From: Dissophora ornata
Taxonomy: Eukaryota > Mortierellomycota > Mortierellomycetes > Mortierellales > Mortierellaceae
Assembly (NCBI GenBank): GCA_025201705.1
Contig: MU617053.1
Location: forward strand, 1 to 25,265
Reading direction: 5' to 3'
DNA: 25,265 nucleotides
Shown here: positions 1 through 12,150 of the stretch, in pieces
Layout: each line of letters begins with the position of its first letter
How positions within the stretch are numbered: the first letter of the stretch is position 1
Notes under the pieces: generated by a model
Told to the model about the DNA's origin: nothing
Seen by the model: only the letters and a program-made list of their open reading frames with translations
Databases searched by the model: none
Position numbers and translations under genes: made by a program

Positions 1-202
1 TTTTCAATGAAAAAAAAAAACTGAATCCGAATGTTTATTGACAGAAAGATATCATCACGTTCGTGCACGCAAAGACAAGGAGGGTACAGATAAAAGGCTG
101 GAGAGTAGGGGAGGGTGGAGGGTCGACGGTACTTCTCATCAAGGGGAGGGAGGGGAGGAGGAGAAAAAGATTTCGTAAAAAAAAAAAGGGGGGCTACAAG
201 AG
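1..202. other. 3' flank of the 571-aa gene
   Basis: This is the downstream side of the minus-strand gene ending at 203. It holds a purine-rich stretch on the plus strand around 100-190, including an A-run at about 176-187. On the transcribed strand this is a T-rich/pyrimidine tract just after the stop codon, as is common in fungal 3' untranslated regions. No gene is visible here. Confidence 0.5.
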
Positions 203-1918
203 CTAAGCAGCAGTGGAAGATCCGAACAACCTCGAGTGCTTGTGAACAGCCTCAATGCTATCCAAGAACCCATGGATGTTGTCAAAGTACTCTTCATTGA
301 CAACTTCAGAGCTCAAGATCCGGCTCGACATCCTGTCCAAGCTCTCGCTCGATTCCTGGAGCACGGATGCTGCGTCATTCCAGGGGCTCATGGCTTCCTC
401 GTCCTGATCCTGAGGAGCCACTTGATCAGCGTCGTCAAAGTCGTCCTCATCCTCAGTTTCGGCTTCCTCGTTCAATGTAGCAGTGGCAACATCTTCCCAT
501 GGACTCTGCTGAACTGGCAAAGATTCCAAGGTCGCAAAGCTTGCCACGCTCGAGCATAACTCCGAATCGGTATACATCATCATCGAGCTGTGCAAACTAC
601 TGCAGTGATCCCACGTCTCATTATCCGACAAGGACGGTGCATAGTAGTCATTCACAGAAGCCTGTGGAAAGTACTGCTCTTTCGCCATCATGGCATCCAT
701 GTAAACCTCTTCCAGATCGAAATGAGGACTCTTGGGATCAATAGACAGACGCTGCAAGAACTGGGCCATATCAAAGAGGGAGGTTCCGTCAAAATGAACT
801 CGGAGCTCGTAACCTTCCAGCGTGATCTCGCGTGCTTCAGGGCATTGAACAAGCTTCTGCAGGATCGCAGAGACTTCCAAAAAGTGCTGGTACTGTGCGT
901 TGGTGATCCCGAGAAGGTCCTCTATGAACCCCATGTTCAGTTCCTTGGGCGCTCTCAACGAATCCGTGTGCAAGGCAGAAACCATAGTGTCCAGGTGCCA
1001 CAGTGGGGAGGCATCAAGCAAGAAGCACATGTCGACATTGGTGAGGCAAGACTCGTCCGAGTTCAGCTTGGGCAGGTCCTCCAGGTCCTTGACAGTCTTT
1101 CCAGCGACCTTGGCGAGCGAGATGGCGGTCGCGTTGGTGATGGGGGCGTTGGCACGGCAGACGCTCATGATCTGGTGCTGCTGCTCCACAGTGGCGGCAC
1201 GGCTCAAGAAGGCGCGGACAACGGAGGTGGAGAGACGGGTCGAGACAGCAGAGCGCTTCTTGACCTCACCGCTGCGGTGAGCCTTGTTGGCGCGGTTCAG
1301 AGATCTCCTCTTTGCACAGAGCTGATGGTGCTGGCTATCATTCTCTGACAATTTCTGGGCATTCGCGGGCAACGAGCCGAGGGGTTTGGCGTACATCTGA
1401 GCCATCATCTTGACAGGGCCGTTGAGGGCGGGCTGGAAGGCGGTGACACCAGAACTAAATCCACGGGTGGAGAAGAAGCCCACGTTCTTGGCGAAGCCAT
1501 GGGGAACGGCGAACCTCAAGGGCTGGTGGTGCATCATTCTCTGGGAACCCTGCGAGAGGAGCGAAGCAATCTTGGGACCACCCGCCGATCGGCAGGCGTA
1601 ATCGACAGCAGCGACGCGGGCAGGTTCGGGGACAAAGAAGTTGCGAGCAAACGAGTTGAACTGTCGGTTGAGGTGGGCCAGGAGAACGGGGCCATCTTGG
1701 TGGGAAGGGTAAGGGACCTTGACCTGGAACTGGCCAAAGATTGGCAGGGGCTTTGAGAATGGGACGGTGTGGGATGCGGCAGCTGTAGTGGGAGCTGGAG
1801 CATGGATGTGGGATGGGGCCGGTGGCGGTATGTTTGTAGTCGGAAGAACCCTGAGATGGGCAATTCGAGCATTAAACTGGACCACCAGCCGCCGAAGCGG
1901 ATCTAGGGCCTTGCTCAT
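203..1918 (-). CDS. Hypothetical protein, 571 aa, single exon
   Basis: This is an uninterrupted 571-codon frame that starts at the first ATG after a CT-rich leader and has no intron signals. I recognise no named domain. Residues 1-30 are basic and contain arginines and a single acidic residue. A second stretch near residues 145-160 reads FFSTRGFSSG, a composition seen in mitochondrial presequences, but no clean targeting peptide is evident. Residues about 295-410 look globular: predicted strand/helix alternation around VDMCFLLDAS and YELRVHFDGTSLFDMAQFL. After about residue 480 the chain is acidic and Ser/Glu-rich (EDEDDFDDAD), then a short helical C-terminus. The layout recalls a poorly characterised fungal family sometimes labelled casein kinase II beta-like. 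The CK2-beta zinc-finger cysteines are absent, so I do not adopt that name. Function is unknown. Confidence 0.75.
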   Translation of the reverse strand: MSKALDPLRRLVVQFNARIAHLRVLPTTNIPPPAPSHIHAPAPTTAAASHTVPFSKPLPIFGQFQVKVPYPSHQDGPVLLAHLNRQFNSFARNFFVPEPARVAAVDYACRSAGGPKIASLLSQGSQRMMHHQPLRFAVPHGFAKNVGFFSTRGFSSGVTAFQPALNGPVKMMAQMYAKPLGSLPANAQKLSENDSQHHQLCAKRRSLNRANKAHRSGEVKKRSAVSTRLSTSVVRAFLSRAATVEQQHQIMSVCRANAPITNATAISLAKVAGKTVKDLEDLPKLNSDESCLTNVDMCFLLDASPLWHLDTMVSALHTDSLRAPKELNMGFIEDLLGITNAQYQHFLEVSAILQKLVQCPEAREITLEGYELRVHFDGTSLFDMAQFLQRLSIDPKSPHFDLEEVYMDAMMAKEQYFPQASVNDYYAPSLSDNETWDHCSSLHSSMMMYTDSELCSSVASFATLESLPVQQSPWEDVATATLNEEAETEDEDDFDDADQVAPQDQDEEAMSPWNDAASVLQESSESLDRMSSRILSSEVVNEEYFDNIHGFLDSIEAVHKHSRLFGSSTAA

Positions 1919-2330
1919 GAGCAGTTGGATTGGGGATGGATGGATGCAGAGAAGAATGCAGCGCGGAGTGGAGAGAGGGGGGTGGAGAGGAGAGGAGAGG
2001 ATTGATGGACAAGAGAGCGATGGACACGATGCGGTTTTGTGCTTGGCCTTGGGCTTGGTTTAGAGCGAGTGTGCGGTGGTTCTCGTGGTGCGACGGGACT
2101 GTCGTAAGCGACGAGTCATGTGGCACTGGTCCCTGCGCAGAACAGAACGACGGAACGAAGCCTGTTCTCGAAAAGGGAATTTTTAGAGCGCTGTGCTCTC
2201 TTGGCCTTCTCTTGCTTACAGCTTCTCTCTCCCCTCTCTCGCTTCTCTCTTCGCCCCCTTCCCTCTCCCCTCCCTCCCTCTCTTTCCGGGCGCAGCACCG
2301 CCGCTCCGCTTTCTACACACAACCTACCTA
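1919..2330 (-). promoter_or_regulatory. Leader/promoter region of the 571-aa gene with GA/CT-rich tracts
   Basis: Immediately upstream of the start codon at 1918 the minus strand is CT-rich (about 1960-2000), as in the leaders of many actively transcribed fungal genes. Farther upstream the polarity flips: a nearly pure pyrimidine run lies on the plus strand at about 2216-2290. No defined TATA box or transcription start can be assigned from sequence alone. Confidence 0.35.
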
Positions 2331-3790
2331 CTCGCTTTTCCTTTTTTGGGGGACCCGCCATAAGCCTTGGATTGCATTGTGCTTTCTTTCCATCCGACTC
2401 CCCGAAGGACATCCCTCCTCTTCCACCTCGAGGACACCAATTGAAATTCCTATTTATTCCTATTTGGACACACATGACACCTGCAAGTCTGCCGACCCAA
2501 CAATGCTTGCTGTAATAAATCAGAGACACCCCTCCCTCCCTGTCCATGCGACTAGTCGACCGTGTTGTGTTGCCCTGACCATCATCCAACACGTCTGTGC
2601 CAGTAATCAAGCTTGGATAGCAACTTTTTCCTCCATGCAAGATGGGCCGAAGAGAAAATGAAGTGTTGAGTGTTGTGTTGTGTTTCGGGAAGCCTTCTTT
2701 GTTTTTTTGCTTTTTTTGGCGAGATCAACGAAAGGCGAAGGGGGCAACGACCCGTATCAGATACACCCATCCCATCCCACCAGTCCATCCACTGCACCAT
2801 CATTACAAAGTACTTTTTTTTCTCCTATTTAAATTTCGATCCACAAACGCAAAAGAGGACCCCCCAGTTCTCCATCCTGACCCAACAACGCCACTCATGG
2901 TTCATTGTATTACTACTTTTTTTTTTGTTTTCGTTCTGTGAAAACGTTGGATCTGCTTTATTGGTCTGCAAACAGATTCCTGAGAAGGGGCGAAGTACTT
3001 TGAGCCCCAGTCAAACAACAAAAAAAAAAAAATCAAAGTTCCTGCTTGCGCCACATTCCTGTCGACCAGTCCTGATTCCATGATTCACAAAACAAGAAGA
3101 AAGAAAAGATTGAAAGAACAAAGAAAAGAATAACAAATCCAATGATATCCAAAAAAAATTATATTAAGTACTTAAAAAAAATCCTGGCGTCCACGATCAT
3201 GTTGTATCCAGGCAAGTCGTAAATCAGGGAGCATCGCGATGAAAAATAAAATAAAAAATATCGAGTTTCTGGGCAGTTTGGTAATAACAACAGTAAAATG
3301 AATAATTAAAAGGGATCGTTCTTGCATGTTCTTAACGAAATAGTGCACTGTGTTCCCATCGCAGGCATTATCCTGATCTGGTAATTAGGGTATGATCTCA
3401 GCTCCAGATGAAACTTTTCCGCCACAAGACGAAAAATTACACCCAGGCACCCCTTACACTATCCGCAAGTTCATCATGCAGTGAAACGGAACAGACACGA
3501 AAACGCGGCCTCAAGGATAAACAATTCGCAAAAAAAGAAACCAATGAAAAAGAGCAAAAAGAAAAAAAGAGAAAAAAAAATTGTCGCACTCGACTGAAGT
3601 TGATGATAACAAAGAAAAGGAAAAAAAAAAAAAGGTATCAAGTCGAGTTTACCTGACCAAAGGGTCCCGTAGTTGTTGTCACTGTGCTCCCGTACCAACA
3701 GCTCGGGCTGTCTAAATCCATATCCAGATTCGTGTCCAGACCTAACCTTCGTATTTCTTGTGCCGTCGCCAGTCGTCGTCGTCGTCCACC
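2331..3790. other. Intergenic DNA, no supported gene
   Basis: This stretch lies between the 5' side of the 571-aa gene and the 3' end of the transporter gene. It contains homopolymer A and T runs (for example about 2812-2821, 2919-2930, 3019-3032 and 3621-3633). Reading frames here are short and low in complexity. The part next to 3791 would include the 3' untranslated region of the transporter. I see no tRNA or other RNA gene. Confidence 0.5.
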
Positions 3791-5500
3791 TTATTTGACC
3801 TCAGCAACCGAGCTCTCATGAAACACCTCCTGTTTGCCATCCACAGCCGCAGATTTCTCAACACCATACTCAACATCACCCAAAGAGTTGATGCTACCGT
3901 TCTTTGTGTGCTCCACACTGGCTTGAGGGAAATTCAACGGGACAGGGTAGGTCAAACCAAGGGACTTGCGAATAGCACCCTCGACAGCGGCAGCAAGCAA
4001 GACACCAATGAACGAGAAGACAATGGGAAGGACAAACGAAGGCCAGTCATACGCATCAATAAACGTGTACTGCATGCCATCCGCAAGATTACCCATCTTC
4101 AAGTAACCAAAGACCACGATTGAAAAGAATCCAGTGATCATTCCAAAGACCATAGACCAGCCTGTGACATAACCCTCCAAGCGTTCAACCAATCCCAACA
4201 ACAATGGAACCGTGCAGACCGTACAGATCAAGTTGCCGATCAAGAACAGGACAATAATGTTGTATCCTTTCAACGATACAAAGACGATGGGGATGTTGAT
4301 CAAAAAGACAAGGACTCGAGGGTACCAAACGCTCTTTCCACGAAAGAAACGAGAAGCCAGTGTGTCGACGATACCATTCTGGATTGAATCAACACATCCT
4401 TCGTTCATAGTGACAGTCGAGAGTGCAGCCAGGACCATGATCCATCCAGGGGCGCTGGCATTTCCAGCAGTAAGGAGATCAAAGAACGCAGTCGAACCGT
4501 CATCAGACGACATGGGGTATCCAGCCCAGATCGCAAGGAAGCCTCCGAATCCGTACAGGAAGCAGACAATAACCAAACCAATAGCACCCCAAAGGGAACC
4601 ACGTTTCAGAGCTCTTTCATCAGCCGAGGCCCAGATACGCTGCCAGGGAGCCTCCGAGAAGAAGGTGGCGCAGGTCATTGAGATGGGCATGGCTGCGATG
4701 GAAGCCCAGCCCCAGTAGTTGGCTCCTAGTCCTTCGGGCAGGGGTGTAGGCAGGTCCACGGGGCGATAGGTGATAGCAACATAGATGGCCATGACGACTA
4801 AAAGGAAGATACCAAAGACACCCTGAGCAACATCCGTGAGGATACTGACGTAAAGACCACCAGCTGCGGTGTAGATCGAAGTAACAACGGCAACGCAGAT
4901 GACGATTGGCAGACGAGAACCACCGAGGACGAGTTCCATCAGGTTTCCGATCGAGGTATACTCAGCACAGAGGGCAATAAACATGTTGAAGAGCATGACC
5001 ACGGAGACGATGATGGTTGGGATGGTGCCAAAGCGCCACTGGACAAAATCACCAAGTGAGAGGACTCCGGGGTATTTACGGTGGAGAACAGCTCCGACAC
5101 GGGCGACGATGAGAATGGGCAGACCACAAGAGATGGCATAGAAAACGAGGCCCACCATGCCGGCAGACACCACATAGGCAGGCATCGAGAAGACGACCCT
5201 GGGGGAATACGGCGATGTTAGTGTGTGGCTTTTGTTTTTTTTTGCGGCGAATCACGAAAAGAGCGAACAGCGAGTGAATTAGCGAATTAGAGGGAAGAAA
5301 AAGACTCACCAAGCACCGACGCCCTGGGCATAGAAGGACCAGGCGATGGTTCGCTCGGGCACGGAGTGGCGGGCAGTCAAGAAGAACTCGGTGTCGTCCT
5401 GCTTGAAGCGCATCTTGCGACGGGCGAGGAAGAGGGCACCGACACCAAAGACGACGATGGTGGTGATTGCCAGCCCGTAGGTGACAGAGAGGAGGGACAT
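3791..5500 (-). CDS. Sodium:solute symporter (SSF/SLC5) family membrane transporter, two exons
   Basis: The gene has exon 1 at 5310-5500 and exon 2 at 3791-5198. They are separated by a 111-nt intron (5199-5309) with donor GTGAGT and acceptor CCCCCAG. Joining them restores a tryptophan codon and gives 532 aa. The protein is hydrophobic throughout, with about 13 predicted membrane helices, the usual SSF length and topology. SSF hallmarks are the opening helix followed by EFFLTARHSVPERTIAWSF and the glycine-rich helix 2 (YAQGVGAWVVFSMP). The helix-8 region ALSTVTMNEG holds a Ser-Thr pair at about residues 324-325, matching the Na2-site pair of PutP/vSGLT. The last 50 residues are a hydrophilic cytoplasmic tail. 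By family it should import a small solute with Na+ or H+ at the plasma membrane. The substrate is not readable; urea (DUR3-like) is possible, but the DUR3 signature is not convincing. Confidence 0.85.
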
Positions 5501-5660
5501 TGTGGAGGTGAGCGGGAGAGAGTAGAAGTATATGCGAGCAGGGGAAGAGGAGGAGGAGGAGGAGATGGAGAGGAGACGGAGAGGAGGGAGGGTGTGGGAA
5601 GAAGAAAGAGGCAGAAAAAAGAAAAAAAAGAAAGGAGGGAGACGACGCCCATTTTATTGT
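5501..5660 (-). promoter_or_regulatory. CT-rich leader of the transporter gene
   Basis: Directly upstream of the ATG at 5500 the coding strand is an almost continuous pyrimidine tract (plus-strand purine runs at about 5535-5640, built of GGA/GAA repeats). Such CT blocks near the transcription start are typical of strongly expressed fungal genes. No TATA element is obvious. Confidence 0.45.
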
Positions 5661-6283
5661 TTACCTCTTTTGTCTCTGCTCCTAGATGCGCCACGGCAGC
5701 CGCCAAGACGGTCTGTGTGTGAGTCAAAAAAATAAGCATCTCTCAACTAAAAGAAGCGGACCGTGAATTATTTTTTTTCTTTTGTCCCTCCGCCAGCTCC
5801 CTCCCGGCGGCTAGCGCCTCGCAGGGCCTGCCATGGGAGCAGAGGATAGGCCCCAGGAAGCGATTGCATTCAGAGTCCTGGAATGTCAATCTGCCCCCCA
5901 ACGATACCACAGTATGACGTGCATGCACCGCGGCTGCTGACATATCTTGTTTATTGTTGTTGCTTGCATCACCTCCCCCCTTCCTTTCACAGGACAAACA
6001 AAAAAAAAAAAAAAACAAGATGAGATGGAGGTACAAGACCTAGAGAAATCTTTATCATTGACACCCTTGTGTTCGGCGGATAACCAAACCACAATCACGT
6101 CCTTTCTTATGTCTTCTGGAGGACAGAAAAGATATACATTCATGTATTTGAAAAGAGTACCCACCAAATTCGGGATCTGGGCACAATGAGACGCGACACA
6201 AACAAACATGAATATGGTTGTATTAACTCTCTACATTTTCTACTCCGATCTTGAGTTGGCGCTACAATAGCTCATTGGAAACG
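5661..6283. other. Intergenic DNA between transporter and channel copy A
   Basis: This holds the upstream region of the transporter gene and the 3' flank of copy A. A GC-richer patch lies at about 5780-5880 and an A-run of about 15 at 6001-6015. Unlike the 3' flanks of copies B and C, which resemble each other, this sequence shows no similarity to them. The left boundary of the tandem duplication therefore lies at or near the end of copy A. No gene is supported. Confidence 0.5.
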
Positions 6284-6800
6284 CTACACCGCAGGCAGTC
6301 GCATCATCATCAAGAGGCTCTTCAGTTCTTCATGCTGTCTTTGATGCTGTTCTTGCTGGGCAGCCAGTTGAGCCGCCAAATGTCCCTGCTGAGTTACAAA
6401 TTGCTCCTTTTGAGACGACAATTGCTCCCCCAGATTCTTTTGAAGATCCGCTACCTGTGACTTGAGGTCGCCAACTTGAGAGCTCAGTTCACAGATAGTT
6501 GCTTGATCCTTGCTCGGTGATTGCTGCTGCAACGGGGAAGGGTCTTTCGGAACATCCCCCGCAGCGTCATCTTGCTCGACTGCTTTGCTCGAAGTCGCCG
6601 TTCCTTCGGGGTTTAGAGCATTGCTATCACTGACACCATCACTACTCTCTACCTGGTCCGCTGCCCTATCCGTGGTCTTGGCCGCGGACTCAGGGTCGGT
6701 AATTTCGAGACCCTCCACTTCCTCATCTCTACGAATTGCCTCATCGTCCGTCTTGCCACTGTTTTCCTTCGGTTCCTCCTCCTCTGCGTCCTTAACCATA

Positions 6801-7103
6801 CCCTCTCCTGCCACAGCTTCATCCACCTCCTCACCTTCAAACAAATAATCTTCATCTACTTGATCATCGCGCTCCACCGATGGCCTTGCCAGCCGTTCCA
6901 TCAACCTCACGGCACGCTCCTTTAGGCCATCCTGCCAAGCTCCCAAGCTCGAAGTCGCCGTTCCCTCGGAGTTTAGAACCTCTCCTGCCACACCATCCAC
7001 CTCCTCACCTTCCAACAAATAATCGTCGTCTGCCTGATCATCGTCTGCCGCCGATGGCTTTGCCAGCAACTCCTCCATCGCATCCAAAGCCTTCGTGGCA
7101 CTG
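6801..7103 (-). repeat. Internal segment duplication in the copy A tail
   Basis: Two related segments, about 6801-6919 and about 6979-7103, both encode a helix (MEELLAKPS / MERLARPS), an acidic box and EGEEVDE-like plus VAGE motifs. They are separated by a block (about 6948-6977) that itself resembles 6588-6618 (LNSEGTATSS versus LNPEGTATSS). Copies B and C have only one such unit. The pattern fits a tandem duplication inside the last exon. Confidence 0.7.
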
Positions 7104-10100
7104 TCTTTGACGTCATATTTATTACGATGCTCATGGACCTGCTGCGGTGTGGCCGAGAAGTAGATCTCCCTAGGGAAGTAGTTGTAGGTTTGACGGAATC
7201 CTGGGATGTGGTACGACATGTTCTCAGCCGATTCAATGTACCGTAGTCGAGACTCGGTCCTGAGACGCCAACCATCATCACCGTTGGCAAAGGCAACGTT
7301 GATCAAGGCTAGTAAATGTGGCGCATGCGACAGGGAGAATGAACGGAGTAAATAAAATTCACGACATTAGATGACGATCATTAACAACGGCAGTGATTTA
7401 CTCGCGATCTTACCGATAAGCACATTGAGCATCAGGATGACGGTAAAGAAGAAGAAAAGCGCCATCATCAGCTGAAATCCGAACTGCTTCTCCGCGAAAT
7501 CATCACTAACTGGATCCCATATTCCACCCTATATTATGCGGTGACCGGTATAGAGTAAGGCGATGAAACGTATGTAACTATTCACAAGTACAAAACTTTT
7601 GTAACCGTATCTGACAAAGTTAATCAACGCGTCAAATCAACATGACGGGTACAACCTGATATTCCTTACCATGAAAAAATATGTATCGAATAGGGCTCCA
7701 ATAAAGTTGCCTGAAAAAGCTGATGTCGGAGGATAACATCCTTCATATGGACAGGATCTGAGTAGGTGAAGAGTAGCAATGGCGAAGGCGAGAATACCTC
7801 CCGCTAAAATGAAGAAGAATACGCGTATCTCATACACGGCTTCTTGAACGATTGTCACATATTTGCCAACGCTCCTACTGACCCTAAGTTCGAACAACTG
7901 TTGTAAATGTAAACAAGGCGAGTGTGATAAATACTCCAGTTCACAAATCTCAGATAGCAACAGCCGAGTCAATTCTCTCTCTCATTGTCACTCCCCCAGA
8001 GTTTGCGCATACCATATGTAGAAAGACAGCAAGGACTGAGAAACTCAAGAGGCGAGTGCTCCCATGCGTGTCTCCTTGGTTAATAACAACAATCTGGTCG
8101 ATGCTCGCTGCCATCGGCAGAGAGAACACAGGTATGTTGAGAAAGTTGTATCCAGATCTAACATAGAAACATAAGATGGGTCATTCACTGTCAGATTACC
8201 AAAAGAAATGCTTTCTTTGCACTCTGCAATATATGCTCAGTTTCCTTACTTTGTGTAGCGGCCAAAACTGCGGATAGCCTGCAGCAACTCCAGCCAGATA
8301 AAGATCGCTGCCGTGATGATGATTACAACAAAGAGGCCGAAGAGTTGGCTGGGCTGCGGATAGTACACCTGCATGATCGAGGCAATGATCACCAAGGTAT
8401 AGAAGCAGAACTGGGAGAAGAAGCGCACAGACCAGTACCAGAACCCAATCGTGTTCCTATGGTAGCAGCGAACAGAGTACAGGATGAATATGACTGCACG
8501 TGAGGGAGCGAAATCCTATTTACGTCGCGTCATACAACAATGCCGCGCGCAAACTTACCATTTGTATGCGACCAAGGCTGCAATCGCTGGGTTGTCATAG
8601 AACTCGATAGGGAAGTCATACGTCTCCACATAGTTGTGGATCCGAAGCCGACACTTTAACCGAATCATATGGTAAATCGTCTTCCACCATGTGGTTGTAT
8701 GAACCGTTGCTTCCTCTACCAACGAATCTGAGTCGGGTGCCTTCAACATCTCGTTGTCCTTATAGTACCATAGGGCATCAAACGACGCAACAAAAATCGG
8801 CTTCGTGAACTTGTAGTTGTCTGGATCGGAGCCCTGCACTGTTCCATGCAGCTGAAGGATTGGATTACTCATCTTGTAAAGCGGTTCTTCGGTAGATTTC
8901 CAGAACTGGAGACGGAACTGCGGCGGTCGTGCAATGGTGCTGTGGCTCAGAATATAGGGTCCATGCATCACAGGAACATATGCGATCCGACCGAGCCGCT
9001 CAAATACTTCAGCCGAAAAGATCTCCATGCGTTCGTGAAGAGCTCCAAAGAATGGGGAGAGAAAGGCGAAGTTGCGGGAGCGGTTCGCATGGGTGAAGCA
9101 ACAGTCCATGATGATCCTCGCGACTCTGAGAGCTGAGGTGTCGGTTTGTGCAGCTTTGTGGATGAAGTATAGAGGGTTGAATTTTTTGTTGGCATAAATA
9201 TCAGGAACTCAGGTAATACGATCAGCGGGTAGGAGTTGTGAAATGAGGGATTCAATAAATGGTCCGCGATCCTGGGTCCACGCTTCGCAGATACTGTGGA
9301 GAGGTGAGACAGAACTTCTTTCGCGGCTTTGGCGGATACGGGCTTTCAGGTACCTGACGATAGCTTGCTTGCATCTTTCATTTCCTTTGGCGTAGATATC
9401 AATCAGTTCGACAAAGCCCTGATTCAGACGGTACTCTTCTTTGTTGGGGTGCGTATCCTTAGGAGAGATAGAGAGCATATCTCCAGGGGAGATGGGAACC
9501 GTAAGAGTGTCGTCTCCCCCTTTCTCTAGTGACAACACGATCTTGAGATTCTTGCCGTGTCGACAGGACTCTACTGAAATTACTTTGCGAGCTTCCTGGA
9601 ACTTCCAGATGGAAGTTAGACGGCAGAATGGGACTCCAGGTTTTGCAGAGAGCGTCCACAGTGACAGTGAACCTTTCCTAGTCACACCTAGTTGAGATGT
9701 CTCCGGTATGAAATAAGTATAATAAGAATCAGACGTTGGACCGATGGGAACATCAAATCTTCTGAGATCTGTCTCAGAGTCATCGTCCATTTGATTAACC
9801 ATGGAGACACGCAGGACAAGAGTGTGTTCACTTAGAATGAACTCAGTATAGGCTTTGAGAAAGAACTTAGACCCGGCAGCGCTGGTGAGTTTGTCTTCAA
9901 AATCGGCCCATAGCATACTTCGTTCGACGGTTATCTTTTCGCAAATGTCAAATCCAGTACATGCATCCTTTGTATTCACATGATCCAAGATGGGACCAGG
10001 CTTGAGAATGTTGAGGATTGGACCCTTTAGTTGATTATAGAGCACAGTAATGGAATGTCATCAGAAATGCACAAAAGGTTTGTCCTTTAACAAGAACTGA

Positions 10101-12150
10101 CTTGACGGGATTGAAACTTACGTGACGGTAACCGAATGTGGGAGCATGACTTGATTGTGGATACTCTAAGTCATAGTCCTCATGCATATAGAACGTCTTC
10201 ACAATTGCCATGTCGCGCACTCGGACGACACTCCGTATATTGTGTCGCATCGGCTTCGACACTGTCGCCGCCTCCACGTTGTAGATCAAGAAATAATCCT
10301 TGCCGAATAAAACTTCAAAATAGTCCTCATCGCCGAGTCCCTTCTTCCGTACGTTGAGTCCCTTCTTTAGTACGCCGAGCTTGATCCCGGTCATCGTGTC
10401 ACGGATCTCAATCTTCTTGCCAACTGTAAGCGCGATCTTGGAACCATCTAAGGACAGGGAGGGGTGGGCAACACCTTCGTCATCCCCGGTGTAGTGATGA
10501 GAGACCAAATTTCCTGTCTCAAAGTCCCAGATTGATATCGCCCCTCTAGACCCAGTCCAGGCGAAATACCGTCCGTGAATACTGCGATCAATTGTTTGTA
10601 TTGTACGGTCATCAATTGTGTTCTGCATATTGAGCGCGTAAAGCAAATCCCATGTTCCCTTTGTACTATAGACAGAGAAAGTCAATCCGTCTGTTCCCCA
10701 GAACCGCTCCCCGTCCTCGTTATCGTTGTTGGGATTTGGTCGATGGAAAGACGCTGTTCTGAATTTTTTACCATCACAAATCGTCATGGTTTGTTCGAGT
10801 TTCCAAGGCTGTGAGAGATCCCCGTCGGCTGGAGCTGCGAGTGGGACCTTACAAACACTAAATGGATGACCGTCATTTCCGTCGTCGTCAAGAGTGATCG
10901 ACATGGCGACTTGTGATCCAGAACTGGATATGTTGATCCAGGTTGAAAAACGCCTTACAGCACCTTGTTTCGTGAACTTTTTTGAAACTTTGATCTTTGC
11001 ACTCGCGAATGGCTTATTGATGATCTGGGGTGCTTTGGTTGCTTGTTGCTGTTCATGAAGAACGTCGTCATTATTTTTGGGCGATCGAATATCCCACAGA
11101 TCGACATGCACAAAACCCTCGGCGACGTAAAGAGTAGCGGCGTAGTCCCCTTGGTCTGAGGTGTCGTAGGCGTGAATTGCAACAGGGCATTTCGAAATGA
11201 AATCTGACCCGACACTGACTATTTGATCAGGCCGGCCCTCTCCGTAGATGGTGAAGGCTGCGTAAATTTAATAGGCAGATCAGATCGTCTTTGAAGCGCA
11301 TAGAGACTCTTTCACCAAATAATCGATTGACACGACACTTACCATCGCTCCCTGCCGTTTTTCCTAACTGGTAATGCTGTAATTCAATATAGTGGATCTC
11401 GAATGAAGTGCCAGGGCAGTCATCCTCATAAGTGAATTCAATCCTCAGGTTTGAATCCCATCTCCCCATGGTGCACTTGACGAAGCGATGGAGCCTCAAG
11501 AGTGCGAAATCCCCCTGGGCTAGAAAGCGTGAGACAGGGTCGCGTAAGTCGCACGGACAACAATGTGATCAGGAACCCATAGAAGTGGTTCCTTTCATGT
11601 GTGCGGTTTGTGTGTACTTTCACTTCCCGTAGAACTTACGAAAGCCGAAAAGGTCTTGCTTCTTAACAACTGTTTTGAGTGACTCGAACTGAGAGAGCAT
11701 ATCAAACATTCATAATATCGAGTACAGGTGTCATGATAAGTCTTACGGAAGAAGTCCTTTATGGCGCATTGGTTAAGAAGTATATCAGCGTTCATCAACG
11801 ACTTACTCCATATTTCAAGTCAAATTCGATCTCTTTCACGTTGCGGATGTTTGTTGATTTAAAAAGAGACACACATTACAACCTCGTAGTTGTATCCGAT
11901 TTCAATGTCATCCATCGGTAACTGATAGATGATCGTGTTGCTGGCGTCAAGTGCACATGGTGTAGTGAGCCTACAAAAAAAAGAAAAAGAAATAAAAGAG
12001 CAAAGATCTCATCAGACACTAACAAGTATTGCAAGCGGCAGTTATAAGTGTTGACTGGGCAGTACGGTTAGAATCACCCTTACTTTTGTGTCCCTCTTCG
12101 TTTGTTTTCTATCCACCCTTTCATTTTTTGGAGATACCATCGGCGGATCG

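Noticed and set aside
203..1918. Casein kinase II beta-type label for the 571-aa protein
   Set aside because: No zinc-finger cysteine motif or other CK2-beta feature is visible; only the general layout is reminiscent of proteins carrying that label.
1930..2661. Plus-strand reading frame of 243 codons upstream of the 571-aa gene
   Set aside because: It is composed of low-complexity translations of GA- and CT-rich promoter DNA, shows no domain-like pattern and overlaps the leader of the opposite gene.
3791..5500. Naming the transporter DUR3 (urea/H+ symporter)
   Set aside because: It belongs to the same superfamily, but length, helix-8 sequence and the lack of a convincing DUR3 signature do not justify the symbol.
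5366..5735. Plus-strand Glu/Gly-rich frames near the transporter start
   Set aside because: They are the complement of transporter exon 1 and its CT-rich leader, with no independent coding evidence.
8555..9109. Independent small gene in copy A starting at an internal methionine (9109)
   Set aside because: It is simply the part of exon 7 after the TGA at 9209-9211, continuing in the same frame and aligning throughout with copy B.
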